Shown: positions 1 to 8,729 of the stretch, in pieces
Position numbering within the stretch: position 1 is the stretch's first letter
How the letters are laid out: each line of letters opens with the position of its first letter
Assembly: GCA_023247085.1 (NCBI GenBank)
Contig: JAHFHC010000002.1
Span: forward strand, 13,206-77,205
Direction of reading: 5' to 3'
Length of the DNA stretch: 64,000 bases
DNA from: Microcaldota archaeon
GTDB lineage: Archaea; Micrarchaeota; Micrarchaeia; Norongarragalinales; UBA8480
Translations under genes and position numbers: made by a program
Notes under the pieces: model-generated
The model's database searches: none
Seen by the model: the letters and a program-made list of their open reading frames with translations, nothing else
What the model was told of the DNA's origin: nothing

Positions 1-537
1 AAACTAGCTCACTTGTTAAAGCAACGCGGTATTAGTTCAGTGATCTCTGCATCTGATACGTTTCGTGCAGCTGCAATTCAACAAAGCGAACACCACGGTG
101 AAAAAATTGGGGTAAAAGTAATCAAGCATGATTATGGTTCAGACCCAGCAGCTGTTGCATTCGATGCAGTTTCACATGCAAAAGCAAAGAAAATTGACGT
201 AGTGCTAATTGACACAGCCGGACGACAAGAGACAAATGTCAACTTAATTGAAGAGATGAAAAAAATATCGCGTGTAGTGAAGCCAGATTTAAAGATTTTC
301 ATTGGCGAAACACTTGCGGGTCACTCAGTTATTGAACAAGCCAAGAAGTTCCACGAAGCAATTCAACTCAATGGGCTAGTACTTACAAAATTAGACTGTG
401 ATGCAAAGGGGGGCAACTGCCTTTCAATTGCACACGATTTATCCATTCCAATTTACTTCGTTGGATTGGGCCAAGAATACAATGAATTAGTCGAGTTTGA
501 ACCAGAACTGCTTGTATCAAGGATATTAGCCGCTTGA
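1..537 (+). CDS. ftsY: Signal recognition particle receptor FtsY, C-terminal part (cut by window start)
   Basis: This is the GTPase (NG) domain of the SRP receptor, which docks SRP-ribosome complexes at the membrane. The reading frame is open from base 1, where KLAH precedes the rest, so the start and Walker A loop lie upstream of the window. Visible SRP-GTPase motifs are DTFRAAA near the beginning, DTAGRQ (G3), TKLDCDAKGG (G4) and the GLGQ turn (G5) before the closing FEPELLVSRIL helix. FtsY rather than SRP54 is indicated by the absence of a methionine-rich M domain and by the ending just after the G domain. ThrRS follows 81 nt downstream on the same strand. Confidence 0.93.
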   Translation, partial: KLAHLLKQRGISSVISASDTFRAAAIQQSEHHGEKIGVKVIKHDYGSDPAAVAFDAVSHAKAKKIDVVLIDTAGRQETNVNLIEEMKKISRVVKPDLKIFIGETLAGHSVIEQAKKFHEAIQLNGLVLTKLDCDAKGGNCLSIAHDLSIPIYFVGLGQEYNELVEFEPELLVSRILAA

Positions 538-618
538 GAGAGATGCAATTCTCGAATTTTTTTAATGAACCGAATGGTTTTAAGTTTTGTCAACCTCTAA
601 TTTCTAGGTCGAATTTAC

Positions 619-2547
619 ATGCGTTTACTCCAATTACACTGTGACTACGTTGAATACAAGGCTAATAAGCCTGCTTTCAAAAGTGCTGAAGAGATTACAG
701 AAGAGGAAAAAAAAGCAAAGAAAGTGAGCAACGCGCTTGTTGTATTCACAACCGTAGAAGCCGGAGACAATGAAGAAGTAGTCGCAAAAGCTACATTGGA
801 TATAAAAAAGCATTTTGGTGAAGTTAAAGCAGATTCAATTGTAATTTACCCTTACGCTCACCTTTCAGCTAATCTAGCTAAGCCAGCTGAAGCAATTCGC
901 TTACTTTCACTATTGCACCTTGAAGTGCAAAAGTTCAACGCATCTGCTGTACGCAGCCCATTTGGCTGGTACAAGGCATTTGAGCTCAAATGCAAAGGTC
1001 ATCCTTTAGCTGAATTATCAAAAACTATTTCATTTGAAACCGGCGGCGCAGCAAAGAAAATAGCTGGGAGCGGTGCATTGATTGAAACAGAAATCACTTC
1101 CGCGAAGCCGGGTCAAGCAGTTGAAACGGTTGTTTCAGATTCGCTTAAACAAGAAGCAGCTACAAAAAGCGTTTTTTACGTGTTAACCCCCGAAGGCGAA
1201 GTGATTCCAGCTGATAAGTTTGACTTCAAAAAACACAAGGATTTAAAGAAATTCATTGACTATGAAGTCAAAAAAGTAAGGGTTTACGCAGAAGAGCCTC
1301 CACATATCAAATTAATGAAAGAACATGCTCTCGTGAATTATGAACCGGCTAGTGACCAAGGCAATTTTCGCTGGTTACCAAAAGGCTTAACTGTCAAAAA
1401 ACTCTTGGAACGCCACGTTACTAACCTAATGCTTGACTATGGCGCAGTTCAAGTTGAAACCCCCATAATGTACGACTACGAACACCCTGCATTGAAAAAA
1501 TACCTTAACCGCTTCCCAGCGAGACAGTACGTTGTCAAAAGCGATGAGAAAGAGTTTTTCTTGCGTTTTTCAGCGTGCTTCGGTCAATTTCTAGCGGTAC
1601 ACGATGCGGTTGTATCTTACAAGAATTTGCCTTTTCGCATTTACGAATTAACCCATTATAGTTTCCGCCGTGAACAAAGTGGTGAATTAGCTGGGCTAAA
1701 GCGCTTGCGAGCATTTTCAATGCCAGATATGCACACCATGTGCGCGGATTTTGAACAAGCAAAAGAAGAATTTGAAAGACAATACCGCTTATGCGCAGAA
1801 TGGAATAAAGGGCTTGGAATAGACTTTGAAACTGCATTTCGAGCACAAAAAGACTTTTTTGAAGAGAACAAAAAATGGTATGTTGCAATGGCAAAACATA
1901 TTGGCAAGCCAATGTTACTAGAGCTTTTCGACAAGCGATACGCTTATTTCATTACAAAGTTTGAAATGAACTTCATTGACAATGCAGACAAGGCAACGAG
2001 TTTAAGCACAGTGCAAATTGACGTCGAGAACAGCGAAACATTTGACTTAGCTTTTGTTGACGATAATGGCAAAAAACAACGCTTTACAATTTTACACGCG
2101 TCTATCCCCGGTGCAATTGAACGAGTCGTCTATGCACTACTCGAGCGAGAAGCAATGAAGATCAAAAGCGGCAAACCCGCTTCACTTCCAACTTGGCTTT
2201 CGCCAACGCAAGTGAGAATAATTCCCATTTCAGAAAAAGTTTCAAAATACTGTGAAGAATTAATCCAAACATTCACTCGTGCGGGCTTTCGAGCTGATTT
2301 TGACGATCGTAGTGAAACTTTACAAAAGAAAATCCGTGAAGCTGAACATGAATGGATTCCCTACATTTGCGTAATCGGCGAACGTGAGGCAGAAGCACAC
2401 GCCATGTCAGTTCGAGTACGCGAAACTGGCAAACAAGAAAACTTCTCGCCATTGTCACTTATTGAAAAACTTGAAAAAGAAACAGTCGGTAAACCGCAAG
2501 AAAAACTTTCGCTTCCAAAACGCTTATCCTTGCGGCCAAAATTCTAA
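619..2547 (+). CDS. thrS: Threonyl-tRNA synthetase, archaeal type
   Basis: Charges tRNA-Thr in the cytoplasm. The first ~145 residues form the archaeal-specific editing domain related to D-aminoacyl-tRNA deacylase (start MRLLQLHCDYVEY), which removes mischarged serine. The class II catalytic core follows, with motif 2 around residues 345-370 (YSFRREQSGEL) and motif 3 near 495-510 (SIPGAIERVVYALLER). The C-terminal ~110 residues, from PTWLSPTQVRIIP, are the anticodon-binding domain. At 642 aa the length is normal for archaeal ThrRS. The ATG at 619 is chosen because the editing domain begins there. A HAD gene follows 23 nt downstream. Confidence 0.96.
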   Translation: MRLLQLHCDYVEYKANKPAFKSAEEITEEEKKAKKVSNALVVFTTVEAGDNEEVVAKATLDIKKHFGEVKADSIVIYPYAHLSANLAKPAEAIRLLSLLHLEVQKFNASAVRSPFGWYKAFELKCKGHPLAELSKTISFETGGAAKKIAGSGALIETEITSAKPGQAVETVVSDSLKQEAATKSVFYVLTPEGEVIPADKFDFKKHKDLKKFIDYEVKKVRVYAEEPPHIKLMKEHALVNYEPASDQGNFRWLPKGLTVKKLLERHVTNLMLDYGAVQVETPIMYDYEHPALKKYLNRFPARQYVVKSDEKEFFLRFSACFGQFLAVHDAVVSYKNLPFRIYELTHYSFRREQSGELAGLKRLRAFSMPDMHTMCADFEQAKEEFERQYRLCAEWNKGLGIDFETAFRAQKDFFEENKKWYVAMAKHIGKPMLLELFDKRYAYFITKFEMNFIDNADKATSLSTVQIDVENSETFDLAFVDDNGKKQRFTILHASIPGAIERVVYALLEREAMKIKSGKPASLPTWLSPTQVRIIPISEKVSKYCEELIQTFTRAGFRADFDDRSETLQKKIREAEHEWIPYICVIGEREAEAHAMSVRVRETGKQENFSPLSLIEKLEKETVGKPQEKLSLPKRLSLRPKF

Positions 2548-2570
2548 TTTCACGAGAAAGATTTAAACAA

Positions 2571-3224
2571 ATGCTAAAAGCAGTAATTTTCGACATGGAT
2601 GGAGTACTAGTTGACTCACCAAAGTACAATAAAATAGCTTTTCAGCGCATAATGGCTGAACACGGAATAGCAATTTCAGATGATTATCATAAGCGTCACC
2701 TTGGGGCTTCATTCCGTGATACCATTGCTGATGTGGAAAAAACGCATGGCGTTAAGTTGCCGCCGTTGATGTCCCTTTCACAAAAAGCAACTGCCATGCA
2801 AATTGAATTTTTAAAAGCCGATTTAAAACCAAACCCTTTGTTAAAACACTTTTTGAGGGATATTAAAAAATCTGGTTTAAAGCTAGCAGTTGGCACAGCA
2901 AGCATGCGCTACCGCGCTGAAAAATTCCTTGAACTACTCGGCATACTAAACGAACTAGATGCGCTTGTAACTTCTGACGAAGTCCAGCACCACAAGCCTA
3001 GTCCGGATATTTACTTAGAAACCGCAAGACAACTTTGCGTAAAGCCATCAGAATGCATTGTAATTGAAGACGCACTTAGCGGAATTGCAGCTGCAAAGGC
3101 AGCTGGAATGAAAGTAGTTGGGCTAGTTACTCAATTCCACAGTGCAGCGGAGCTAAAAAACACTGATTTAGTAGTTGAAAGTTTAACTGAACTAAAACTA
3201 GATATACTAAAAAAATTGTTTTAG
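2571..3224 (+). CDS. HAD-family phosphatase, beta-phosphoglucomutase-like
   Basis: A 217-aa haloacid dehalogenase superfamily hydrolase or phosphomutase. Motif I is FDMDGVLVDS (nucleophile D8, acid/base D10), the conserved lysine is in HHKPSPDIY near residue 140, and the Mg-binding motif is IEDALSGIAAAKAAGM near 165-178. The helical insert between motif I and the core is cap type C1, as in beta-phosphoglucomutase and phosphoglycolate phosphatase. The substrate cannot be inferred. It probably shares a transcript with thrS. Its stop codon abuts the stop of the convergent LemA gene with no gap. Confidence 0.85.
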   Translation: MLKAVIFDMDGVLVDSPKYNKIAFQRIMAEHGIAISDDYHKRHLGASFRDTIADVEKTHGVKLPPLMSLSQKATAMQIEFLKADLKPNPLLKHFLRDIKKSGLKLAVGTASMRYRAEKFLELLGILNELDALVTSDEVQHHKPSPDIYLETARQLCVKPSECIVIEDALSGIAAAKAAGMKVVGLVTQFHSAAELKNTDLVVESLTELKLDILKKLF

Positions 3225-3803
3225 TTAAAAGCTTAATTTAACATCTTCAGTTGTCCCTAGAGCTGGCTTGAACATCTCCTTCTTTTCTAAACGCATTAAC
3301 CCAGCAATCACTGAATCTGGAATTTGTTGAATGCGAATGTTAAACGTGTTAACTGAATCATTATAAAATTCACGTCGGTCAGCAATTGCGTTTTCTAATT
3401 CGCTGATGCGTCCTTGAAGTTGCTGGAAATTTTCACTTGACCTTAATTGCGGGTAATTTTCAGCAACTGCGAATAACTTGCCCAATGCGCCGGATAACAA
3501 ATCGCTTGCAGCTGCCTTTGCCTGTGGGCCAGATGCATTTGCAACACTAGCGCGCAAGCGCGTAATATCTTCAAGCGTGCCCCTCTCGTGCTTCATGTAA
3601 CCCTTAACTGTATCTAATAGTTTAGTAAGTTCAGCATTACGTTGCACAAGCAAAACATCGATATTAGCCCACGATTTCTCAATGTTATTTTTAAGCGCTA
3701 CAAGCGAATTGTAAACGGAAAGCACGAAGAATACAATAACTAATGCAATTAAACCAAAGAATACGAGTGCGACTAACCCGAGTCCAAGCCCCCAAAACGC
3801 CAT
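3225..3803 (-). CDS. lemA: LemA family membrane protein
   Basis: A 192-aa protein with one N-terminal membrane segment (about residues 5-30) followed by a long helical domain. The family hallmark YNSLVALKNNIEKSWANIDVLL directly follows the membrane helix, and the conserved NYPQLRSSENF and FYNDSVNTFN stretches are present. LemA proteins occur in bacteria and many archaea; their biochemical role is unresolved. The upstream gene on the same strand encodes a GIDE-domain protein, an association also seen elsewhere for LemA. The two may act together at the membrane, but that is inference. Confidence 0.9.
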   Translation of the reverse strand: MAFWGLGLGLVALVFFGLIALVIVFFVLSVYNSLVALKNNIEKSWANIDVLLVQRNAELTKLLDTVKGYMKHERGTLEDITRLRASVANASGPQAKAAASDLLSGALGKLFAVAENYPQLRSSENFQQLQGRISELENAIADRREFYNDSVNTFNIRIQQIPDSVIAGLMRLEKKEMFKPALGTTEDVKLSF

Positions 3804-3859
3804 ATGTTGAATCTTACCTCTCTACTTCTTACTTATTGTGAGTTTATAAAACCCTTTTA

Positions 3860-4564
3860 TCAAATTAAAAACTTAAAAATTAAGTAACCAAAACTTATCG
3901 TGGTTAACATTAGCCCCGCTATTATTCCAATTTGTGCTCTTTGGTATAAATTCTTTTGTACGTCTTGTTCTTTTTTATCCGTTATGTAAAAAGTGTTGTC
4001 CCCTTCGCCTTGAGTTACTATTAAACTTGCTGCATTGTCAACTGTGCGTACTCCTGGTCGAATCTTAGCTGTACCAAGAACATAGCAATCGCCGTCAGGT
4101 GAAAGAAAATATTCAATATCTCGCCTTGAACCGTAATACTGTACTTTTTTTTGTGGGATGTCAATATCTGCCTTGCGGGGATCAACTTCAACTTTGCCAG
4201 TATCATCTTGCAAATAAAAATTTTCATACTCCTGATCAATTGAGGTTGTAATCCAGTGCCCGCCTTTTTCACTTCGGATATAAGTCTGGTGTTCTACTTT
4301 ATAGTAAACGCATCCTTGTTTCGAAACCGGTGAAGTTAACGCTTTAATAGCAATTGTTTTTCCGTTTAGTTCAACTAACCCCGCAGCCATTGACCTTACT
4401 TTTGAAGTTGTTGTATCCGCAACTTTTTTGAACTTATTCCATTGTGTGAACCCGTAATAAAAAGCATAAATACCAATGAACACTCCAGCAACTGCGTACA
4501 TTACAAATTCGTCAACAGAACTAGAGCTATAAGCTGTACGAAATAAGAGGAAAAGTAAATCCAT
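3860..4564 (-). CDS. GIDE-domain membrane protein
   Basis: A 234-aa protein with predicted membrane helices near residues 18-38 and 210-232. Between them lies a domain resembling GIDE (the MULAN/MAPL E3 ligase-associated domain): a GLVELNGKT start, then LTSPVSKQGCVYYKVEHQTY, and a DDTGKVEVDP strand. There is no RING finger, so ubiquitin-ligase activity is not implied. Archaeal and bacterial GIDE proteins are uncharacterised. It lies 56 nt upstream of lemA on the same strand and is likely co-transcribed with it. Confidence 0.78.
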   Translation of the reverse strand: MDLLFLLFRTAYSSSSVDEFVMYAVAGVFIGIYAFYYGFTQWNKFKKVADTTTSKVRSMAAGLVELNGKTIAIKALTSPVSKQGCVYYKVEHQTYIRSEKGGHWITTSIDQEYENFYLQDDTGKVEVDPRKADIDIPQKKVQYYGSRRDIEYFLSPDGDCYVLGTAKIRPGVRTVDNAASLIVTQGEGDNTFYITDKKEQDVQKNLYQRAQIGIIAGLMLTTISFGYLIFKFLI

Positions 4565-4635
4565 AAAATAAGTTTCACGTTGTTGTTAAAAAATCTATTT
4601 GACATCCCGCTTTTGCGATATAGGTATATTATAAG

Positions 4636-5865
4636 TCATTTGCAAGTGGCGTTGCTTTCTAAGTTTTTCTCAACTGTTTTGTTTGCATAAATTGTACAAT
4701 TGCTTCCAACTAATTTTCCGGGGTAAATTACAGCATTACATCCAATGTTGGTTTTTTCTCCAATTGTTGTGCCAAGTTTCTTTAGATGAGACGCAACTGT
4801 TTTTCCACTTATTTCAACGTTTACTTCGCTTTTGTCAAAACGCAAATTGGCAACTTGAGAACCTGCTCCAAAATTAACTTCCGGACAAATAATTGAATCA
4901 GTTATATGTGTAAAGTGGAGTGCTTTTACTCCTTTCATCAACACGCTTCGCTTGACTTCGCTGCTCCCAACAGCACATTTTTCTTCTAACGCACAATCTT
5001 TTAGCAACGCGTGTGGTCCAATGCTACAATTATCTCCAATGTAAACATTGCCTTCAATTCGTGAAGGTCCAACTACTTTTGAGTTTTTGCCAATATGCAA
5101 TTTCCCCTTTACAACTACTGTGTTCTCCACATTAGCCCCCTTATCTTTTTTTTCTTTCATCAAATGTTCAAGTGCATATTGGGTTACGTCAAGTAAATTC
5201 CAGAAATAGCCAACGTCATTCCAATAACTTTCAAATGGAACTACTTTCAAAGTGTTTTCAGCTGCAAATAACGTAAGTGCATCTGTAACTTCATATTCGC
5301 CGCGTGGAGATAATTTCAAATTACGCAAGTAATCAAAAAAGGCAATTGGCACGCAATATGTTCCAGTGTTAATCTCGACATTTTGCGCAACTGGCGGTTT
5401 TTCAACAATGCGTATTAGTTTACCATTTTTCTCTTCTAGTACTCCATATTTTGAACCATCTGGAACAGTTTTACCAAGTATAAACGCGCCGTCAGCACTG
5501 TTTTGCGCAATTAAATCATAAATTTTTGGGTCAGAAAAAGTATCCGCATTTATAACCACGAACTTATCCGCCCCAATGTAAGGTTCAGTTTGAAGCACAG
5601 CATGACCAGTTCCCTTTTGTTCAGTTTGTTCAACAAAGATGATTTTATCTTTGTATTTTGAAGCGCTGAAGTGTCCAATTACGCTATCGCGGTGAGCGCC
5701 AATTACTATTATGATTCTATTGGCCTTATCATAAATTGCTTCTACGATCCATTCTAGCAATGGCTTTTCCAATACGCGTACCATAGTTTTGGCACAGTGT
5801 TCTGTAATAGGCCACAACCGCTTGCCATTGCCCGCTGCTAGTAAAACGTAGTCAATTTCGGTCAT
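4636..5865 (-). CDS. Bifunctional sugar-1-phosphate nucleotidylyltransferase / acyltransferase (archaeal GlmU-like)
   Basis: The N-terminal ~235 residues are a nucleotidyltransferase fold starting VLLAAGNGKRLWPIT, with NADTFSD for metal and sugar binding and a later WNDVGYFWNLLD motif. The C-terminal ~160 residues are hexapeptide-like repeats forming a left-handed beta helix, typical of an acetyltransferase half. Archaeal homologues act as UDP-GlcNAc or dTDP-glucose pyrophosphorylases with GlcN-1-P acetyltransferase activity. The precise sugar here is uncertain. The start at 5865 is preferred over an upstream one at 5916 because the family begins at MTEIDYVLLAAG and a GAGGT ribosome site lies 11 nt before it. 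Confidence 0.87.
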   Translation of the reverse strand: MTEIDYVLLAAGNGKRLWPITEHCAKTMVRVLEKPLLEWIVEAIYDKANRIIIVIGAHRDSVIGHFSASKYKDKIIFVEQTEQKGTGHAVLQTEPYIGADKFVVINADTFSDPKIYDLIAQNSADGAFILGKTVPDGSKYGVLEEKNGKLIRIVEKPPVAQNVEINTGTYCVPIAFFDYLRNLKLSPRGEYEVTDALTLFAAENTLKVVPFESYWNDVGYFWNLLDVTQYALEHLMKEKKDKGANVENTVVVKGKLHIGKNSKVVGPSRIEGNVYIGDNCSIGPHALLKDCALEEKCAVGSSEVKRSVLMKGVKALHFTHITDSIICPEVNFGAGSQVANLRFDKSEVNVEISGKTVASHLKKLGTTIGEKTNIGCNAVIYPGKLVGSNCTIYANKTVEKNLESNATCK

Positions 5866-5971
5866 TTTGTTATTCAACCTCTTTTTGGGTCGATCGGCAT
5901 ATATTTGATTGTTCAAGCTATGCTCTAAGCTTCTATCTTTAATGCATGCGAATAATAATTACTTTGTTGCG

Positions 5972-6409
5972 TCAGGCTATTTTCTTCGCTTCTTTTTCAA
6001 ATTGCTTCACATCTTCGAATTCGTTGTAAACTGATGCAAATCTAATGTATGCCACTTTGTCAACTATTTTTAGTTTTGCCATTACTTTTTCGCCAATCAA
6101 CGCAGATGCAATTTCGCTTTCTCCATTTGCCTTAATTTCACGTTCAATTTCATCTACCAGTGCATTAATTTGATCTGCTGAAATTGGGCGTTTTTGACAT
6201 GCACGAGAAACGCCACCTTTGAGCTTCTCCCTGTCAAACGCCTCTCTTCGCCCATCTTTTTTAACTACCATTTGCTCCATTTCCAAGCGTTCATAAGTAG
6301 TGAAGCGCTTTAAGCATTTTTCACATTCGCGCCTACGCCGAGTAGCGTCTTCACTTTCGCGCGAGTCAATTACGCGGGTTTCTCCTTCCTTGCAAAATGG
6401 ACATTGCAT
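5972..6409 (-). CDS. nrdR: Transcriptional repressor NrdR
   Basis: A 145-aa nucleotide-sensing repressor of ribonucleotide reductase genes. The N-terminal zinc ribbon has cysteines 3, 6, 29 and 32, with the conserved RVIDSR and [18 protein letters not shown] signatures. Residues ~46-135 form an ATP cone ([24 protein letters not shown]) that binds dATP/ATP in bacterial homologues. The length matches the family. NrdR is nearly universal in bacteria but patchy in archaea. No ribonucleotide reductase is in this window, so its target is elsewhere. It is divergent from the tRNA-binding-domain gene with a short shared promoter region. Confidence 0.93.
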   Translation of the reverse strand: MQCPFCKEGETRVIDSRESEDATRRRRECEKCLKRFTTYERLEMEQMVVKKDGRREAFDREKLKGGVSRACQKRPISADQINALVDEIEREIKANGESEIASALIGEKVMAKLKIVDKVAYIRFASVYNEFEDVKQFEKEAKKIA

Positions 6410-6464
6410 ATAATTTATTGGTAGGTAATTGGTTTTTATACCTCGTTTTCGCTTTTTCTTACTA

Positions 6465-6788
6465 ATGATAAACTACGATGATTTTGCTAAGTTAGACCTT
6501 CGAATAGCTACTATTCTTAGCGCTGAAAAAGTAGAGAAGTCGGAAAAATTAGTAAAATTAGTCGTTAAAATAGGAGAAGAACAACGCACTCTAGTTGCAG
6601 GAATTAGCAAGTTTTACGATCCAGTTGAATTAGTCAACAAGCGTATAGTTGTGCTCGCTAATCTTGAGCCGCGCAAGTTAAAGGGAATAGAATCGCAAGG
6701 TATGTTACTTGCAGCAGAGTCACCCGAAGGTGAACTAGTGTTGCTAACTGCTGACAAAAATATTGCCGATGGGGCAAAGGTTGGTTAA
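6465..6788 (+). CDS. Stand-alone tRNA-binding domain protein (MetRS C-terminal / CsaA-like)
   Basis: A 107-aa OB-fold protein of the EMAPII/MetRS-beta tRNA-binding family: [31 protein letters not shown] at the start, [12 protein letters not shown], then [21 protein letters not shown]. In several archaea the MetRS tRNA-binding domain is a separate polypeptide that improves tRNA affinity. CsaA-type chaperone function is an alternative. The ATG at 6465 is chosen because the conserved fold starts there; the upstream TTG extension is low-complexity. A tiny rubredoxin-like gene begins 2 nt after its stop, implying one transcript. Confidence 0.88.
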   Translation: MINYDDFAKLDLRIATILSAEKVEKSEKLVKLVVKIGEEQRTLVAGISKFYDPVELVNKRIVVLANLEPRKLKGIESQGMLLAAESPEGELVLLTADKNIADGAKVG

Positions 6789-6790
6789 AA

Positions 6791-6892
6791 ATGAAGTGGA
6801 AATGCGCAATTTGTGGATTAACCGTGCTAGCTCTCCCGCAGTTTTGCCCGTCTTGTGGAGCTACTCCTGAAAAGTTTATAGAGCAAGGATAG
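6791..6892 (+). CDS. Tiny rubredoxin-like metal-ribbon protein
   Basis: A 33-aa reading frame beginning MKWKCAICGL and containing CPSCGATPEKF. The two CxxCG knuckles (C5/C8 and C19/C22) and the aromatic after the second knuckle match the rubredoxin-like domain at the end of rubrerythrins, but shorter than a classical rubredoxin. It starts 2 nt after the preceding stop codon, consistent with translational coupling. Whether the site holds Fe or Zn cannot be told from sequence. Confidence 0.62.
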   Translation: MKWKCAICGLTVLALPQFCPSCGATPEKFIEQG

Positions 6893-6951
6893 CAATTTAA
6901 AACCTATACGTGCCTATTAAATTTGCAATTTAGAACATTAGTGAAGATAAT

Positions 6952-7152
6952 ATGAAATGTCAATCTTGTACAAAAGAAAACCATTACTTAGAAGTATGCA
7001 ATTCTTGTGAAAAAATAGTCTGCAAAGCCTGTCAAAAAAGCTCTAGAACTGCAAACACCGCTGCTGGAAAAAAACAAAGGCTTGTAATTTGCCGAACATG
7101 CTGGGGTAAAATTCCAAGCAGAAAGAAGTTCTTAAGACCAGTAAACGTCTAA
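6952..7152 (+). CDS. Small eight-cysteine zinc-finger protein
   Basis: A 66-aa basic protein not recognised by name. Its eight cysteines are four CxxC pairs at 3/6, 16/19, 24/27 and 47/50. That spacing resembles a two-zinc cross-brace or treble-clef arrangement (FYVE/RING-like topology), though no family can be assigned. The last 15 residues are basic (KIPSRKKFLRPVN), suggesting nucleic acid contact. It sits 59 nt after the rubredoxin-like gene with its own AT-rich upstream stretch. Confidence 0.6.
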   Translation: MKCQSCTKENHYLEVCNSCEKIVCKACQKSSRTANTAAGKKQRLVICRTCWGKIPSRKKFLRPVNV

Positions 7153-7203
7153 AAAACGCAACAACTCGTGTGTCATTTTACTACAAATGCTCTACTCTTA
7201 GTT

Positions 7204-7659
7204 TTACGCAGTTGTGATCCTGTGCTTTTCGCGAACAGCTTGAGCTGCTTCAAAAACCAGTCGCACTCTATTTTGATGTGCTGCCAATGCTTTGCTAACT
7301 AATTTAGGTAATTCCGGATGGATGTTAACTACCTTTCTACGCGCCAATAAGCGTAATTCAGCTCTCATTTTTGTAGGTAGCTGTAATTGTCTGCCTAAGT
7401 CTGCGTGTTTCATAGCATAAGCATCTATTAAGTTGAGTAATTGTCTTGTAATGCGTGTATGCTCTTGTGATTCGCGGGTTATATCTCTTGAATTTGCGCC
7501 AGTTTTTCTACCAGAAATAAGCGGTTTCAATAAAACTAGTCTTGGTTTCTTTTGATGTAAAGTATTAAACGCTTTTTCTAGCTTCATTAGTTCTCTTTCA
7601 GTTTGCCTTATGCGTCTATCTAGATTTTGTTGTGCTTTTGAGGTTACTTCGCTTTGCAT
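7204..7659 (-). CDS. Hypothetical basic helical protein
   Basis: I do not recognise this 151-aa protein. It is rich in Arg, Lys, Gln and Leu and is predicted to be mostly helical, with heptad-like stretches in residues 8-45 (coiled coil likely). There is no membrane segment, signal peptide or cysteine motif. It is transcribed divergently from rfcS. It is probably a real gene, because it fills the only open frame here with a codon usage like its neighbours. Confidence 0.55.
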   Translation of the reverse strand: MQSEVTSKAQQNLDRRIRQTERELMKLEKAFNTLHQKKPRLVLLKPLISGRKTGANSRDITRESQEHTRITRQLLNLIDAYAMKHADLGRQLQLPTKMRAELRLLARRKVVNIHPELPKLVSKALAAHQNRVRLVFEAAQAVREKHRITTA

Positions 7660-7756
7660 ATTATACTTTACTCAAAAATGGTTTAAAATACTCGCCGGCT
7701 GCGCTTTCATACCGTCATAGTTAAAATCTTTGACTCTCAGAATCATTTCAATAATT

Positions 7757-8722
7757 ATGATTGATTTTATCCCGTGGGTGGAAAAGTATAGGCCAGCGAA
7801 ATTAAGTGACGTAGTTGGCAACGAAAAGATCGTTGAACGCTTGCGCGCCTACGTTGAATCAAAAAACCTGCCCAATTTACTGTTTTCAGGTCCAGCTGGA
7901 AGTGGAAAAACAACTAGTGCATTAGCTTTAGCAAAAGAATTATTCGGAGAAGATTATCAAAACTCTTTTTTTGAGCTAAATGCTTCAGACGAGCGCGGCA
8001 TTGACACTGTGCGTGGTAAAATCAAGGATTTCGCGCGTTCTATTCCAGTATCTGGAGTGCCCTTTAAGATCCTTTTACTTGACGAGGCAGATGCATTAAC
8101 TGCAGATGCACAACAGGCATTGCGTCGAACAATGGAAAAATACGCGTCGAATACTCGTTTTATTTTAAGTTGTAATTATTCTTCTCGCATAATTGAACCA
8201 ATTCAAAGCAGGTGTGCGTTGTTCCGCTTTTCTTCAATTTCACCAGATTCATTTAAACCGCTTGTGAACTCAATTGCCTCTAAGGAATCGCTTACTTTAT
8301 CTGCCGACGCAGTTGATGCCATTGTAGAAATTGCAGATGGCGATGCTCGCAAGGCAATTAACTGCCTTCAAAGTTGCGCGTCTATTTCTCGTGATATAAC
8401 TGTTGATGCGATTTACGGGGTTTCTTCACGCGCTAGGCCAAAAGAAATCGGCGAAATGCTTCAATTTGCAATAAATGGAAAATTTACAGATGCGCGTAAA
8501 GTGCTTGACAAACTCTTGTTTGAATACGGCATAAGTGGTGAAGATGTTGTAATACAATTGTTCCAAGAAATTAATCGCTCGACAATTGAAGATAAAACTA
8601 AACTATTATTAATAGAAAAACTCGGGGAGTGCGATTATCGCCTCAACCAAGGGGCAAATGACCGAATACAAATCGAAGCAATGCTTGCAGCTTTTGCTTT
8701 GCTAAAACCAAGCGGGGTTTAA
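7757..8722 (+). CDS. rfcS: Replication factor C small subunit
   Basis: Clamp-loader AAA+ ATPase that places PCNA on DNA. Seen are the N-terminal FIPWVEKYRPAKLSDVVG box, Walker A GPAGSGKTT (residues 45-53), Walker B LLLDEADA near 107-112 and the SRC arginine-finger motif in EPIQSRC near 150. A C-terminal collar domain follows. Its 321 aa match archaeal RfcS. The ATG at 7757 is chosen because the RFC box starts there. The large subunit is not in this window. It is convergent with pelA, with 7 nt between stops. Confidence 0.96.
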   Translation: MIDFIPWVEKYRPAKLSDVVGNEKIVERLRAYVESKNLPNLLFSGPAGSGKTTSALALAKELFGEDYQNSFFELNASDERGIDTVRGKIKDFARSIPVSGVPFKILLLDEADALTADAQQALRRTMEKYASNTRFILSCNYSSRIIEPIQSRCALFRFSSISPDSFKPLVNSIASKESLTLSADAVDAIVEIADGDARKAINCLQSCASISRDITVDAIYGVSSRARPKEIGEMLQFAINGKFTDARKVLDKLLFEYGISGEDVVIQLFQEINRSTIEDKTKLLLIEKLGECDYRLNQGANDRIQIEAMLAAFALLKPSGV

Positions 8723-8729
8723 CGTTTTT

